Part shown: piece after piece, positions 20,124 through 28,083 of the stretch
Position numbering within the stretch: the stretch's first letter is position 1
Layout: each line of letters opens with the position of its first letter
Assembly (NCBI RefSeq): GCF_000335475.2
Contig: NZ_ANAH02000064.1
Location: 124,001-188,000 of the forward strand
Length of the DNA: 64,000 nt
DNA from: Cystobacter fuscus DSM 2262
GTDB taxonomy: Bacteria > Myxococcota > Myxococcia > Myxococcales > Myxococcaceae
Direction of reading: 5' to 3'
Position numbers and translations under genes: made by a program
Notes under the pieces: model-generated
Databases searched by the model: none
Told to the model about the DNA's origin: nothing
What the model saw: only the letters and a program-made list of their open reading frames with translations

Positions 20124-20797
20124 GGGGATTCCAGTCGCGGGGGGAAGGGGATGGAGGGGCGGCCCGCGTTGCGGAGGGCCAGCACCTTGGGGGCGTAGAG
20201 CCGCCAGAGGGAGCCGAGGAAGAACTCGCCAAAGCGCAGCCGGACCTGGAGGCCCATGGGCTCCGGGAGGCGGGAACCCATGGACGCCATGATCGCGAGC
20301 ACGTCCCGCAGTCCCAGCGAGAGCACTCCCGCGCCCACGATCGGGCCGCGCTCGTCCTCGCCCTCGTGGAGCCGGCAGGAAAGCCGGGTGGTGTCGCGCC
20401 ACAGATCCCAGCCCTGGTCGTCACGGACGGTCTTGGTGCCCGACAGGTAATACGCGCGCGCTCCGCTCACGAAGGGCAGGCCATAGGTCATCAACCGGCT
20501 GCCTGGTGCGTCCGCGGGCCGGAACAGGTTGAAGCGCCCCCGCTCCACGAGCAGCTCCTGGCCGAGGGGCGCATAGGAGGCACGGGCCAGCAGCCGGGCC
20601 GTGTGCTGCGGGTTCTCGAGGAAGGCCTCCACGTCGTCCACGAGGATGGTGGCGTGGAAGGTGAAAGGCGTGCGCCGGCCCCGGGCGGCACCCTGGCGGG
20701 GGTCCGTGGTTCCCAGCGACAGCCCTCCCGACATGGTCTCGCGGAAGAAGAGCTCGGGAGCGGAGTCCCGGATTTCTCCATGTTCGTCCAGCGTCAT
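20120..20797 (-). CDS. Unnamed-domain protein of the sterol-oxidase operon
   Basis: This 225-residue soluble protein shows no named motif. Its sequence (MSGGLSLG near the start, YLSGTKTVRDDQGWDLW in the middle, then GAGVLSLGLRDVL) looks like a beta-rich domain that I have seen linked to GMC cholesterol-oxidase-like enzymes. This is memory, not a search. It overlaps both neighbours by four bases (ATGA), which argues for a fixed stoichiometric complex or pathway. It may be a lipid-binding subunit. Confidence 0.65.
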   Translation of the reverse strand: MTLDEHGEIRDSAPELFFRETMSGGLSLGTTDPRQGAARGRRTPFTFHATILVDDVEAFLENPQHTARLLARASYAPLGQELLVERGRFNLFRPADAPGSRLMTYGLPFVSGARAYYLSGTKTVRDDQGWDLWRDTTRLSCRLHEGEDERGPIVGAGVLSLGLRDVLAIMASMGSRLPEPMGLQVRLRFGEFFLGSLWRLYAPKVLALRNAGRPSIPFPPRLESP

Positions 20798-21864
20798 GCG
20801 CGCTCCTGCGTGGGCCGGTTCAGCTCGGCCTGGATGAGGGGGAAGATGTCCCAGGGCGCGTTCCTGCCCATGAAGACATCGAGGTGGCCGTAGCCCGGCA
20901 CCACGTGCAGCGAGTGGTAGCCGCGCCGGTAGCGGGACATGGCCTCGTAGGAGCGCCGCTGGCTCTCGGCGAGGAAGCACCGGTTGCCGCGGCCGGCCAT
21001 GAAGACGAACCGGGCATCCGTCTGGGGACGGCGCAGGGCCACGTCCTGGGGCAGCTCCCGGTAGCCCTCGACGGGAACGGTGTAGCCCGCCCGCAGGCTC
21101 TCGAGCATCTGCCGGAAGAAGGAGAGGGGCACCTGGGCGAACTCCTGCTTCACCCATTCATGGGTTTGCGGATTGAGGTTCTCGTGACTCCAGAGCGTGG
21201 AGTGGCCCAGGCCGTAGCCGTAGATGATGCTCACCATCTTGCACACGGTGTTGTCGCACTCGTGATGGGTGGCTCGCGCCGCGAGGGTGAGCGCCCGGGG
21301 GATCAGACCCTTGGCGCCGAGGCCCCACTGCGGATTCAGGTAGGGCGTCCACCGCGAGAGCAGGGGAACGAGCTGGCGCAGCTTGAGGTGCGTGGCGAGC
21401 GACATCACCGGGTGCAGGGAGACGGCGTTGCTGATGATCAGCTTCACCTGGGGAAGCAGCCCGGCGACCGCCGAGAGGACGAAGCTCGACGCGCCCTGGC
21501 AATGGACGATGGCCTTGACCTCGTTCCAGCCCGTCTTCTGGACGATCGTCTCGATGGCCTTGGGGTGGTCATGGACGGCCGCCTGGTCGAGCGTCCACTC
21601 GTTGGGCGCGACGTCGATGCTGGCCCGCCAGTTCTCCAGCCAGACATCGTAGCCGTCGGCGACGAGGGTATCGACGAGCGTCCGCGGAATGGGGGCGCGG
21701 AAGATGTTGGCGCGTACGCCCGCGCCATGCACGAGCATCACGGGCCCCTTGACTGGAGCGCGAGTGCCTAGGACTCGGATGAGATTCAGTTGCTTGCCAT
21801 CACCCGCACGGAAGTTCACGACTTCCTCACGAGGGTGGGAATAGGTTGCGGCATTGGCACGCAT
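20794..21864 (-). CDS. Alpha/beta hydrolase with Cys in the nucleophile position
   Basis: This 356-residue alpha/beta-hydrolase has the oxyanion-region motif VHGAGV at about 45-50 and a nucleophile elbow reading V-H-C122-Q-G, so the usual Ser is Cys as in dienelactone hydrolase or the PhaC lipase-like box. Ser126 and Ser127 are close alternatives. The acid (FMAGRGNRCF region) and His (GYGHLDVF) positions are present near the C-terminus. It is the first gene of a three-gene operon with the GMC oxidase and likely acts on acyl or ester bonds of a lipid substrate. Confidence 0.85.
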   Translation of the reverse strand: MRANAATYSHPREEVVNFRAGDGKQLNLIRVLGTRAPVKGPVMLVHGAGVRANIFRAPIPRTLVDTLVADGYDVWLENWRASIDVAPNEWTLDQAAVHDHPKAIETIVQKTGWNEVKAIVHCQGASSFVLSAVAGLLPQVKLIISNAVSLHPVMSLATHLKLRQLVPLLSRWTPYLNPQWGLGAKGLIPRALTLAARATHHECDNTVCKMVSIIYGYGLGHSTLWSHENLNPQTHEWVKQEFAQVPLSFFRQMLESLRAGYTVPVEGYRELPQDVALRRPQTDARFVFMAGRGNRCFLAESQRRSYEAMSRYRRGYHSLHVVPGYGHLDVFMGRNAPWDIFPLIQAELNRPTQERA

Positions 21865-22144
21865 TATGGAAAACTCCCCCTACGCTTAGATGATTGGCAC
21901 TGCACACGCCCGCTGACACGGCATTGCACAGGGCCCGCCTCCCTGACCGCCTTGGGGGACAGGGCGCTTTCTCACCGATGGACAGCCGCCACGGCGGATG
22001 TGACGAAAGGTCCTATCCAACGCGGACAGAGGGCGAAGAGCCCTCGGGAAGCCGGCCGTTCGCGGTCACGCTCCTCGCGTGATTGGATGAACCTCATCCC
22101 TTCGCCACGCCTCACCCAGATGTCTGGGTATTCAATCCCTTGTC
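21865..22144. other. Non-coding gap upstream of the sterol-oxidase operon
   Basis: These 280 bases contain no convincing gene. The part close to 21865-21900 is AT-rich for this genome (attatggaaaactccc) and probably contains the minus-strand promoter of the hydrolase/GMC operon. The rest leads into the decayed island. Confidence 0.4.
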
Positions 22145-22453
22145 GTGGGCGTTCGTCTCGGCGAGCACCTGGCCCTGGGCCGGGGCTGGATGTCCCCCCG
22201 GGTGCACATGGGCCTCGCGCCGGAACTGCCCGGAGTGCGGCTGGGCCACCGGCACCTGGTGCAGGTGCTGTTGAACCTGTTGCTCAACGCGGTGGACGCG
22301 GTGGACGCGGTGGAGTCGGCCCAACCCGCGCGACAGGCCCAGATCGCCGTGGGCGCGCGATGGCTCGAGGGCGTCGTGCGTCTGGACGTGGACGGCGCCC
22401 GCTTCGTCCTGTTGCTGCCCGTGGCCCGGGAGTGCCCCTCGGCGGTGGCCTGA
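22145..22453 (+). pseudogene. Histidine kinase remnant (ATPase domain, deleted)
   Basis: Only a fragment of a HATPase_c domain is left: the N-box (LVQVLLNLLLNAVDAV), then directly a C-terminal strand GVVRLDVDGARFVLLLP that should follow the G2 box. The G1 (DxGxG) and G2 boxes, the dimerisation His domain and the sensor are missing. In the N-box, DAV is repeated because a nine-base unit (GCGGTGGAC) is reiterated. I call it a non-functional remnant. Confidence 0.7.
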
Positions 22454-22466
22454 GCCGTGTCCCCGC

Positions 22467-22884
22467 CTACTGGGCGAGGCCGTCCAGCACCTCGGAGAGG
22501 GAGGTGGCGTTCAGAGAACGATCGAACCAGCGGTAGAGGGTCGCCAGGTCCGTACAGGTGAGGATTCGCTGGCGAGCCGCTTCGCCGACCCGCTGTGTGG
22601 ATGGCCGCATCCTCCTCCACCCACAGCAGGTAACGAATGACGGCCACCAGATGCTCGGCTCCCTCGGCGTCTGCGTGGACCTGCGAGAAGAGCACCCCCC
22701 AATCCGGCAGCTTCCGGGCCAGTTCCCCGGTGCGTCCGTAACGCAGCACCAGCCACGCCAACCGGGCCAGCGGCGGGCCGGGGCGTGCGCTCAGCGCTTC
22801 TTCCCGCTCGGCCGTCAAGTCATCGAGCAGGTACTCGAATCGCGGTGCCCGCTGGGGCTGCCGTGCTGCCCTGGTGGCCTCCAC
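22467..22884 (-). pseudogene. Rpn-family PD-(D/E)XK nuclease/transposase remnant, frameshifted
   Basis: The minus strand reads FEYLLDDLTAEREEAL ... LLWVEEDAAIH in one frame. It then continues, after a one-base slip near 22600, as QRVGEAARQRIL ... RSLNATSLSEVLDGLAQ to a TAG at 22467-22469. Together this resembles the C-terminal helical half of Rpn (recombination-promoting nuclease) proteins. The catalytic N-terminal half is absent. Truncation plus frameshift make it a pseudogene. Confidence 0.65.
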
Positions 22885-23251
22885 TGGCCCGAGCTTCGCC
22901 TGCCCGGCCCTGGCGCGCTCTTCTCAAGATCAACCACCGCGTTTGTCCCGCTTGCTCCCCCTCTGTTTGTCAGGCGCGGCGCGCTCCGTGCGTGGTCGGC
23001 TGCGCTTGCTGGACGGTGCCGGGCGGGCTGCTTCCGGCGGCCCCGCCTCATCGTCGGCAGGGTCTAGGGCCCACCCCTTTCAAGGTCGATTGGCAGGCAT
23101 CCCGCGCGATAAATTGGACGGGGTGGAAGTAGCCAACCGCCCCAATCGGGGCGTTCATTGGATACATCTTCCCCATGAACGCCCGATGCTGGACGCCCCT
23201 GGGGTACTCTGGTCCTCTGGGTTGTCTCACTTCTTCGCCGTCCCCTTGGGC
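22885..23251. other. Decayed intergenic stretch with hairpins next to an IS remnant
   Basis: No intact gene is present. On the minus strand a short basic tail (PAPSSKRSRPRTERAAP... stop at 22930-22932) looks like the end of a lost gene. Two hairpins lie at 23138-23153 (CGCCCC-AATC-GGGGCG) and 23149-23184 (GGGCGTTCAT with ATGAACGCCC, 16-base loop), just downstream of the transposase fragment. They may be terminator or end structures of the former element. Confidence 0.4.
23226..23239. repeat. 14-bp direct repeat, left copy
   Basis: CTCACTTCTTCGCC here is repeated exactly at 23785-23798. The two copies bracket the transposase fragment. They could be a target duplication, or short homology through which the rest of the element was deleted. 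Confidence 0.45.
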
Positions 23252-23785
23252 TCAGGGCTTCTCTCCCTTGAGCACGCGCGCTGTCGCCACGTGTTTTCTC
23301 GCCTCCTCTGCCGACACATAGCCTTTCTTCACTTTCTTCTTGGCCGCTCGCGGGTGCTTGCGCAGTGTGGAGAGTTTCACCTGCTTCGCCAATTCCAGCA
23401 GCACCTCGCTGAGTTGCTCCGCGGATTCTTCTCCCTGTCCGCTCCACTCTTGCGGTTCTACCGCCGTCATCATCCCGCTGTAGGTCGCCTTCACCTCGGT
23501 CGCAATGTAAAAGGTGGAGACTTGCCATCCACGCTTGGCGGCTTCCTCTTCTTGGCCGACTTCCACTGCGGCTTTCACCACCGACAGTACATTGTACGCC
23601 ATCACTGCTACCCCAAACGCCAACAGCGCCGCCTTCGGCTGTCCCAGACTTCGCCCTTCACTTTCCAGCACTGCTTCCAACTCTCCGAACATTCCCTCTA
23701 TCTTCCAGCGGCCCCTATACAACTCGGCTACCGCTAAGGCTCCCATCTTCTCCGCAGGCACATTCGTCAAATTGTCGTGTATCAC
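23252..23785 (-). mobile_element. IS4-type transposase, C-terminal fragment
   Basis: These 177 codons encode the C-terminal part of a DDE transposase. The signature YRGRWKIEGMFGELEAVL contains the Y-(2)-R-(3)-E pattern of IS4-family enzymes. The N-terminal half with the two catalytic Asp residues is missing. The codon before the apparent GTG start is a stop, so the fragment cannot be functional. No full terminal inverted repeats could be found. It replaces the 3' end of the lipoprotein toxin gene next to it. Confidence 0.8.
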
Positions 23786-24497
23786 TCACTTCTTCGCCAC
23801 GAAGGTTTTCGGGAAGGGTGACGTCAAAGATTGAATCGAAAATGGGATAGCTCTTTTCGTTGAATTCAACCCCTGTCACAGGATGCTTCTGGCCCGCAAG
23901 GTGCTCATTCTTGTGGGATGAAGGCGAACTGCACTCCAGGGCGTGCTCTGGCGCATGGGCAGTTGACGGCAGTAGCACGAGTAAGGCAAGCCTTGCCCAA
24001 AATGGCATGGGAAAGGTGATAGGCCGAGCAGTACCAAGAGGAGGTATTTGGCGCGGAGGAATAACAGGCGTCGGTAGCCGAATGGGCTGCGCCGGAGTCG
24101 GGGTTGGTGTGAGCCGAGGCGGGGATGCAGGCTCACCAGGAGTTTCGAAAACTGGCGAAAGTGGTACGGGCCGCGGCACGGATGAACTGCCGTGAACCTC
24201 CGCGCTGGTGTGTACCAAGTAGGCATTGAACCCTGAGCGTCCTGTCTGAGCAGACCTGAAACTGGCAGGCCGCTTGTGAACTTTCTGGTCTTCAGACTCT
24301 GGAGATTCAGGGGGCGTCAGTGGTCGGTACTTGTAGCCGGACAGCAATCCCCTAGGCGGGTGCCCTCCTACGCTTCGCGAAGCGCAACCCGTCAAAAGCA
24401 CGGAGGCCAGCAAGATACAAAGCCATAGGTAGCTCCTCCTATGGCATGCGGTTTGCGCTGCTGGTGATGAACTTCCGTAAGAGTGTGGAATGTCCAT
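23715..24497 (-). pseudogene. Lipoprotein polymorphic toxin truncated at the IS remnant
   Basis: The start at 24497 gives a lipoprotein signal with lipobox LLTGC, followed by a Pro-rich linker and a second hydrophobic segment. The beginning of a C-terminal domain (HKNEHLAGQKHPVTGVEF ... FDSIFDVTLPENL) resembles HNH/endonuclease-VII-like toxin tips of myxobacterial polymorphic toxins. At about 23800 the reading frame runs into the transposase fragment and stops in it at 23715. The catalytic end and any immunity gene are therefore lost. Confidence 0.65.
23785..23798. repeat. 14-bp direct repeat, right copy
   Basis: This is identical to 23226-23239 and lies exactly where the toxin sequence changes into transposase sequence. 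Confidence 0.45.
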
Positions 24498-24623
24498 GGT
24501 GACGAAGGGGGAGACCCCGGTGGCGGCCACCTGCCGCGCTTGCCTGGTCTCACCTCTGGTCAGGGAGCACGGGCGGGAGCGCTGCTCGGCTCCTCGCTCA
24601 CGTGCGCCCCACGGGAGAAGCAG

Positions 24624-25256
24624 TTACGCCGGAGGCTGGGACTCTGAGCCCTGCCGGCCCACGGAGGGGGGAGGCACGAGTGCGGCGTCCACGGCGGTGT
24701 CGGTCTGCTCGGCCCAGCGCACGTGGTAGGTGGCGGACTGGCCGTCGAAGCCCTCGGGCAACGCGACCACGCGCTGGCCTCCGGACAGCTCCGCCGTCCG
24801 GGCCAGCACTCCCGCCACGAACGTCGGCAGATCCGCGCCGATGTCCGTCAGCCACACCTCCACCTCCGTCGCCCCGCGCTCCACGATTCGCACCTCACTG
24901 CAATTGGCGCTCGTACGGAAGCACAGCCGGGCCTGCGTCAGCGTCCGCCGGGGCCCCATCAGCCGGGCCATCCCGAGCAGCGCGCGCCCGAAGAGGGTGG
25001 AGAAGTAGCCGTCGATGAACCGCTCACCGAGCGAGTAGTACGCCGCCTCCGCGGGCATCCCCGCGTAGACGTGGTCGGCCGCGATCCGCAGGAACTGCTT
25101 CCATTGCTCGAGGGTGTAGGTGGGAGAGAGCTTCTGCTCGAGATCCAACCCCGCGTCCGCCAGCCGCTGTCTGCATGCGGGCGTGAGGCGGTTCTCGAGG
25201 GCTCGGAGAAAGAGCGCTTCGACGGTTCCTGCGTAGACGAGCTTGTCGCCGGTCAT
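24624..25256 (-). CDS. DUF2378 (TIGR02265-type) myxobacterial paralogous family protein
   Basis: This 210-residue soluble protein has the features of a family expanded in Myxococcus and relatives: a start around VYAGTVEALFLRAL, the middle YSLGERFIDGYF and FGRALLGMARLMGP, and a C-terminal strand region with CFRTSANC and VEVWLTDIG. Function is not established. Similar proteins are often described as V4R/haem-NO-binding-like small-molecule sensors, but I cannot confirm that here. It is divergent from the helicase gene, with a 198-base gap that shows no clear operator. Confidence 0.75.
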   Translation of the reverse strand: MTGDKLVYAGTVEALFLRALENRLTPACRQRLADAGLDLEQKLSPTYTLEQWKQFLRIAADHVYAGMPAEAAYYSLGERFIDGYFSTLFGRALLGMARLMGPRRTLTQARLCFRTSANCSEVRIVERGATEVEVWLTDIGADLPTFVAGVLARTAELSGGQRVVALPEGFDGQSATYHVRWAEQTDTAVDAALVPPPSVGRQGSESQPPA

Positions 25257-25454
25257 AGGAATGCAGGTATAACCGGTCTCGCGGGTCCAAAGCTACATGC
25301 CTGTTCAGCAAGCGTGCAGTTATGTACCCTTTGTGTATTCCCTGGTGCGCTGATTCAGCCTCCCCGCGGCGTGTTCTCATGTGGGGAGATCAGCGAGCGG
25401 GGATGCACTTTTCCCGGCGGCCGAGAGAGTCACCCGCCTAGACTTCCCTTCTCC

Positions 25455-28013
25455 ATGCAGACGATTGAAACCCCCCGGGCGCCGCTCGCGGCCCTGCTCC
25501 CCGACCGCTCCGCCGGCCCCCTGGCCTCCGACGACATCCTCACCCGCTTCGTCGGCTGGGTGGAGTCCACGGGCCTGTCCCTCTACCCGGCGCAGGAGGA
25601 GGCCATCCTCGAGCTGCTCGGGGGCAAGCACCTGTTCCTCAAGACGCCCACCGGTTCGGGCAAGTCGCTCGTCGCCATGGCGCTGCACTTCAAGGCCATG
25701 GCCGAGGGCAAGGTGTCCTTCTACACCTGTCCCATCAAGGCGCTCGTCAACGAGAAGTTCTTCGCCCTGTGCGAGGCCTTCGGCGCGGAGAACGTGGGAC
25801 TGCTCACCGGCGACGCGGCCATCAACCGCGAGGCGCCCATCATCTGCTGCACCGCGGAGATCCTCTCCAACCTCGCCCTGCGCGACGCCATGCTGCGCGC
25901 CGACTACGTGGTGATGGACGAGTTCCACTACTACGCGGACCGCGAGCGCGGCATCGCCTGGCAGCTGCCGCTCATCACCCTGCCGTCCACCACGTTCCTG
26001 ATGATGTCGGCCACGCTGGGTGACACGCACCTCATCGAGGAGAAGCTCCAGGAGTTCACCGGCCGCGAGGTGGCGAGCGTGCGCAGCGCCGTGCGCCCGG
26101 TGCCGCTGGACTTCGAGTACCGCGAGACGCCCCTGCACGAGACCCTCCAGGATCTCATCCGGCTGGGCAAGGCGCCCATCTACCTGGTGAACTTCTCGCA
26201 GCGCGCCGCGGCCGAGCAGGCGCAGAACCTGATGAGCGTGGACTTCTCCACCAAGGAGGAGAAGGAGGCCATCCGTCAGGCGCTCTTGGAGGCTCCCTTC
26301 GACACGCCCTACGGCAAGGACTTCCAGCGCTTCCTGCGCCACGGCATCGGCATGCACCACGCGGGCCTCTTGCCCAAGTACCGGCTGCTCGTGGAGCGGC
26401 TGGCGCAGACGGGTCTGCTCAAGGTCATCAGCGGTACGGACACCCTGGGCGTGGGGGTGAACATCCCCATCCGCACGGTGCTCTTCACCCAGCTCTTCAA
26501 GTTCAACGGCGAGAAGCTCGCCACGCTGAGCGTGCGCGACTTCCAGCAGATCGCCGGCCGCGCGGGCCGCAAGGGCTTCGACACCCAGGGCAGCGTGGTG
26601 GCCCAGGCGCCCGAGCACGTCATCGAGAACGTGAAGATCGCCCAGAAGGAGGCCAAGGGCGGCAAGCGGCTGCCGCGCAAGCCTCCGCCCCAGAAGGGTT
26701 TCGTCAACTACGACAAGAACACCTTCGACCGGCTACAGACCGGACTGCCCGAGCCGCTCGAGTCCCGCTTCGAGGTGACACACGGCTTCCTGCTCAACCT
26801 CTTGCAGAGCGAGATGGTGGGCGGCGCCGAGGGCTATCAACGCCTGGTGCGGCTCATCTTCCGCTCGCATGGCTCGGAGTACATCAAGCGGCGCAACATC
26901 AAGGAGGCCGCGGCGTGCTTCCGCACCCTGCGCAACGCGGGGCTGGTGATCGTGAACAAGGGGGAGGGTGGCTCGAGCGCGAGCGTGGCGGTGGCGCCGG
27001 GCCTGCAGCGAGACTTCTCGCTCAACCAGACGCTGTCGCTCTACCTCCTGGACACGCTCAACAAGCTGGACCACGAGGCGGAGACGTACGCGCTGGACGT
27101 GGTGACGCTCGCGGAGTCCATCCTGGAGAACCCCGAGGTGGTGCTCTACGCGCAGCTCCACGAGCTCAAGGGCGAGAAGATCGCCGAGATGAAGGCGCGG
27201 GGCATGGAGTACGACGAGCGGATGGCGGAGCTGGACAAGCTCGAGTGGCCCAAGCCCAACCGCGACTTCATCTACACCACCTTCAACGCCTTCGCGGACA
27301 AGCACCCGTGGGTGGGCGCGGAGAACATCCGGCCCAAGTCCATCCTGCGCGACATGTACGAGCGGTACATGACGTTCCACGACTACGTGCGCGAGTACGG
27401 CCTGCAGCGCAGCGAGGGCGTGCTCATGCGCTACCTGGGTGACTGCTACAAGGCCCTCACCCAGACGATCCCCGAGCGCTACCGCAACGACGAGCTCAAG
27501 GACATCATCGAGTGGTTGCGGGCGATGATCCGCCACGTGGACCAGAGCCTGCTGGACGAGTGGGAGCGGCTGAAGAACCCGGGCGAGGCGCTCCTCCCCC
27601 GCGCCGAGGCCCCCGAGCGCCGCCCCCAGGAGCTCACCGACGATCCCCGGGCCTTCGCGGCGCACGTGCGCAACGAGCTGTACCGGCTGGTGCGCATGCT
27701 CGGCCTGCGGCGCTACGCCGACGCGGTGGCGCTGCTGCGTCTGGACGCGGGGGGCGAGGCGTGGACCGCGGCGAAGCTGGAGGCGGCCATGGCGCCCTAC
27801 TTCGAGGAGCACGGCAGCGTGGTGCTCACGCCCCAGGCCCGCCGGCCCGCGTACACCCTGCTCAAGGAGACGGGTCCGCGGCAGTGGGACGCCCAGCAGC
27901 GCCTGCTGGATCCCGAGGGCCATGGCGACTGGATGCTCGACTGCGCCATCGACCTGACCGGCCGCAAGGTGGATGACGGGCCGCTGCTCATCCTGCGCCG
28001 CATCGGCACGTAA
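25455..28013 (+). CDS. Ski2-like DEAD/DEAH-box helicase (DUF3516-type)
   Basis: This 852-residue superfamily 2 ATPase has Walker A TPTGSGKS with Lys 70, motif II DEFH at 155-158, motif III SAT in MMSATLGD and motif VI QIAGRAGRKG. The C-terminal half is the long helical domain usual for bacterial DUF3516 RNA/DNA helicases. A role in RNA or DNA unwinding is inferred from the family, and the substrate is not known. Start ATG 25455 is chosen because conserved sequence begins shortly after it. Upstream in-frame sequence overlaps the DUF2378 antisense strand. Confidence 0.88.
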   Translation: MQTIETPRAPLAALLPDRSAGPLASDDILTRFVGWVESTGLSLYPAQEEAILELLGGKHLFLKTPTGSGKSLVAMALHFKAMAEGKVSFYTCPIKALVNEKFFALCEAFGAENVGLLTGDAAINREAPIICCTAEILSNLALRDAMLRADYVVMDEFHYYADRERGIAWQLPLITLPSTTFLMMSATLGDTHLIEEKLQEFTGREVASVRSAVRPVPLDFEYRETPLHETLQDLIRLGKAPIYLVNFSQRAAAEQAQNLMSVDFSTKEEKEAIRQALLEAPFDTPYGKDFQRFLRHGIGMHHAGLLPKYRLLVERLAQTGLLKVISGTDTLGVGVNIPIRTVLFTQLFKFNGEKLATLSVRDFQQIAGRAGRKGFDTQGSVVAQAPEHVIENVKIAQKEAKGGKRLPRKPPPQKGFVNYDKNTFDRLQTGLPEPLESRFEVTHGFLLNLLQSEMVGGAEGYQRLVRLIFRSHGSEYIKRRNIKEAAACFRTLRNAGLVIVNKGEGGSSASVAVAPGLQRDFSLNQTLSLYLLDTLNKLDHEAETYALDVVTLAESILENPEVVLYAQLHELKGEKIAEMKARGMEYDERMAELDKLEWPKPNRDFIYTTFNAFADKHPWVGAENIRPKSILRDMYERYMTFHDYVREYGLQRSEGVLMRYLGDCYKALTQTIPERYRNDELKDIIEWLRAMIRHVDQSLLDEWERLKNPGEALLPRAEAPERRPQELTDDPRAFAAHVRNELYRLVRMLGLRRYADAVALLRLDAGGEAWTAAKLEAAMAPYFEEHGSVVLTPQARRPAYTLLKETGPRQWDAQQRLLDPEGHGDWMLDCAIDLTGRKVDDGPLLILRRIGT

Positions 28014-28083
28014 TGGCGTTGGCACCTGGATAGTTCCGATTCCCAGTGGATCGGCGCATGGGGGCGGCCTAGCGTGGCGCGAC

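Noticed and set aside
22815-23051. Short minus-strand frame between the Rpn remnant and the IS fragment
   Set aside because: No family features; only a basic tail in another frame looks gene-derived, and it lacks a start.
23226-23798. Complete insertion sequence
   Set aside because: No terminal inverted repeats and the catalytic N-terminal half of the transposase is missing, so only a fragment is called.
24505-24525. Third copy of the 50-bp dispersed repeat
   Set aside because: Only the 11-base core GGGGGAGACCC agrees; flanking bases do not align.
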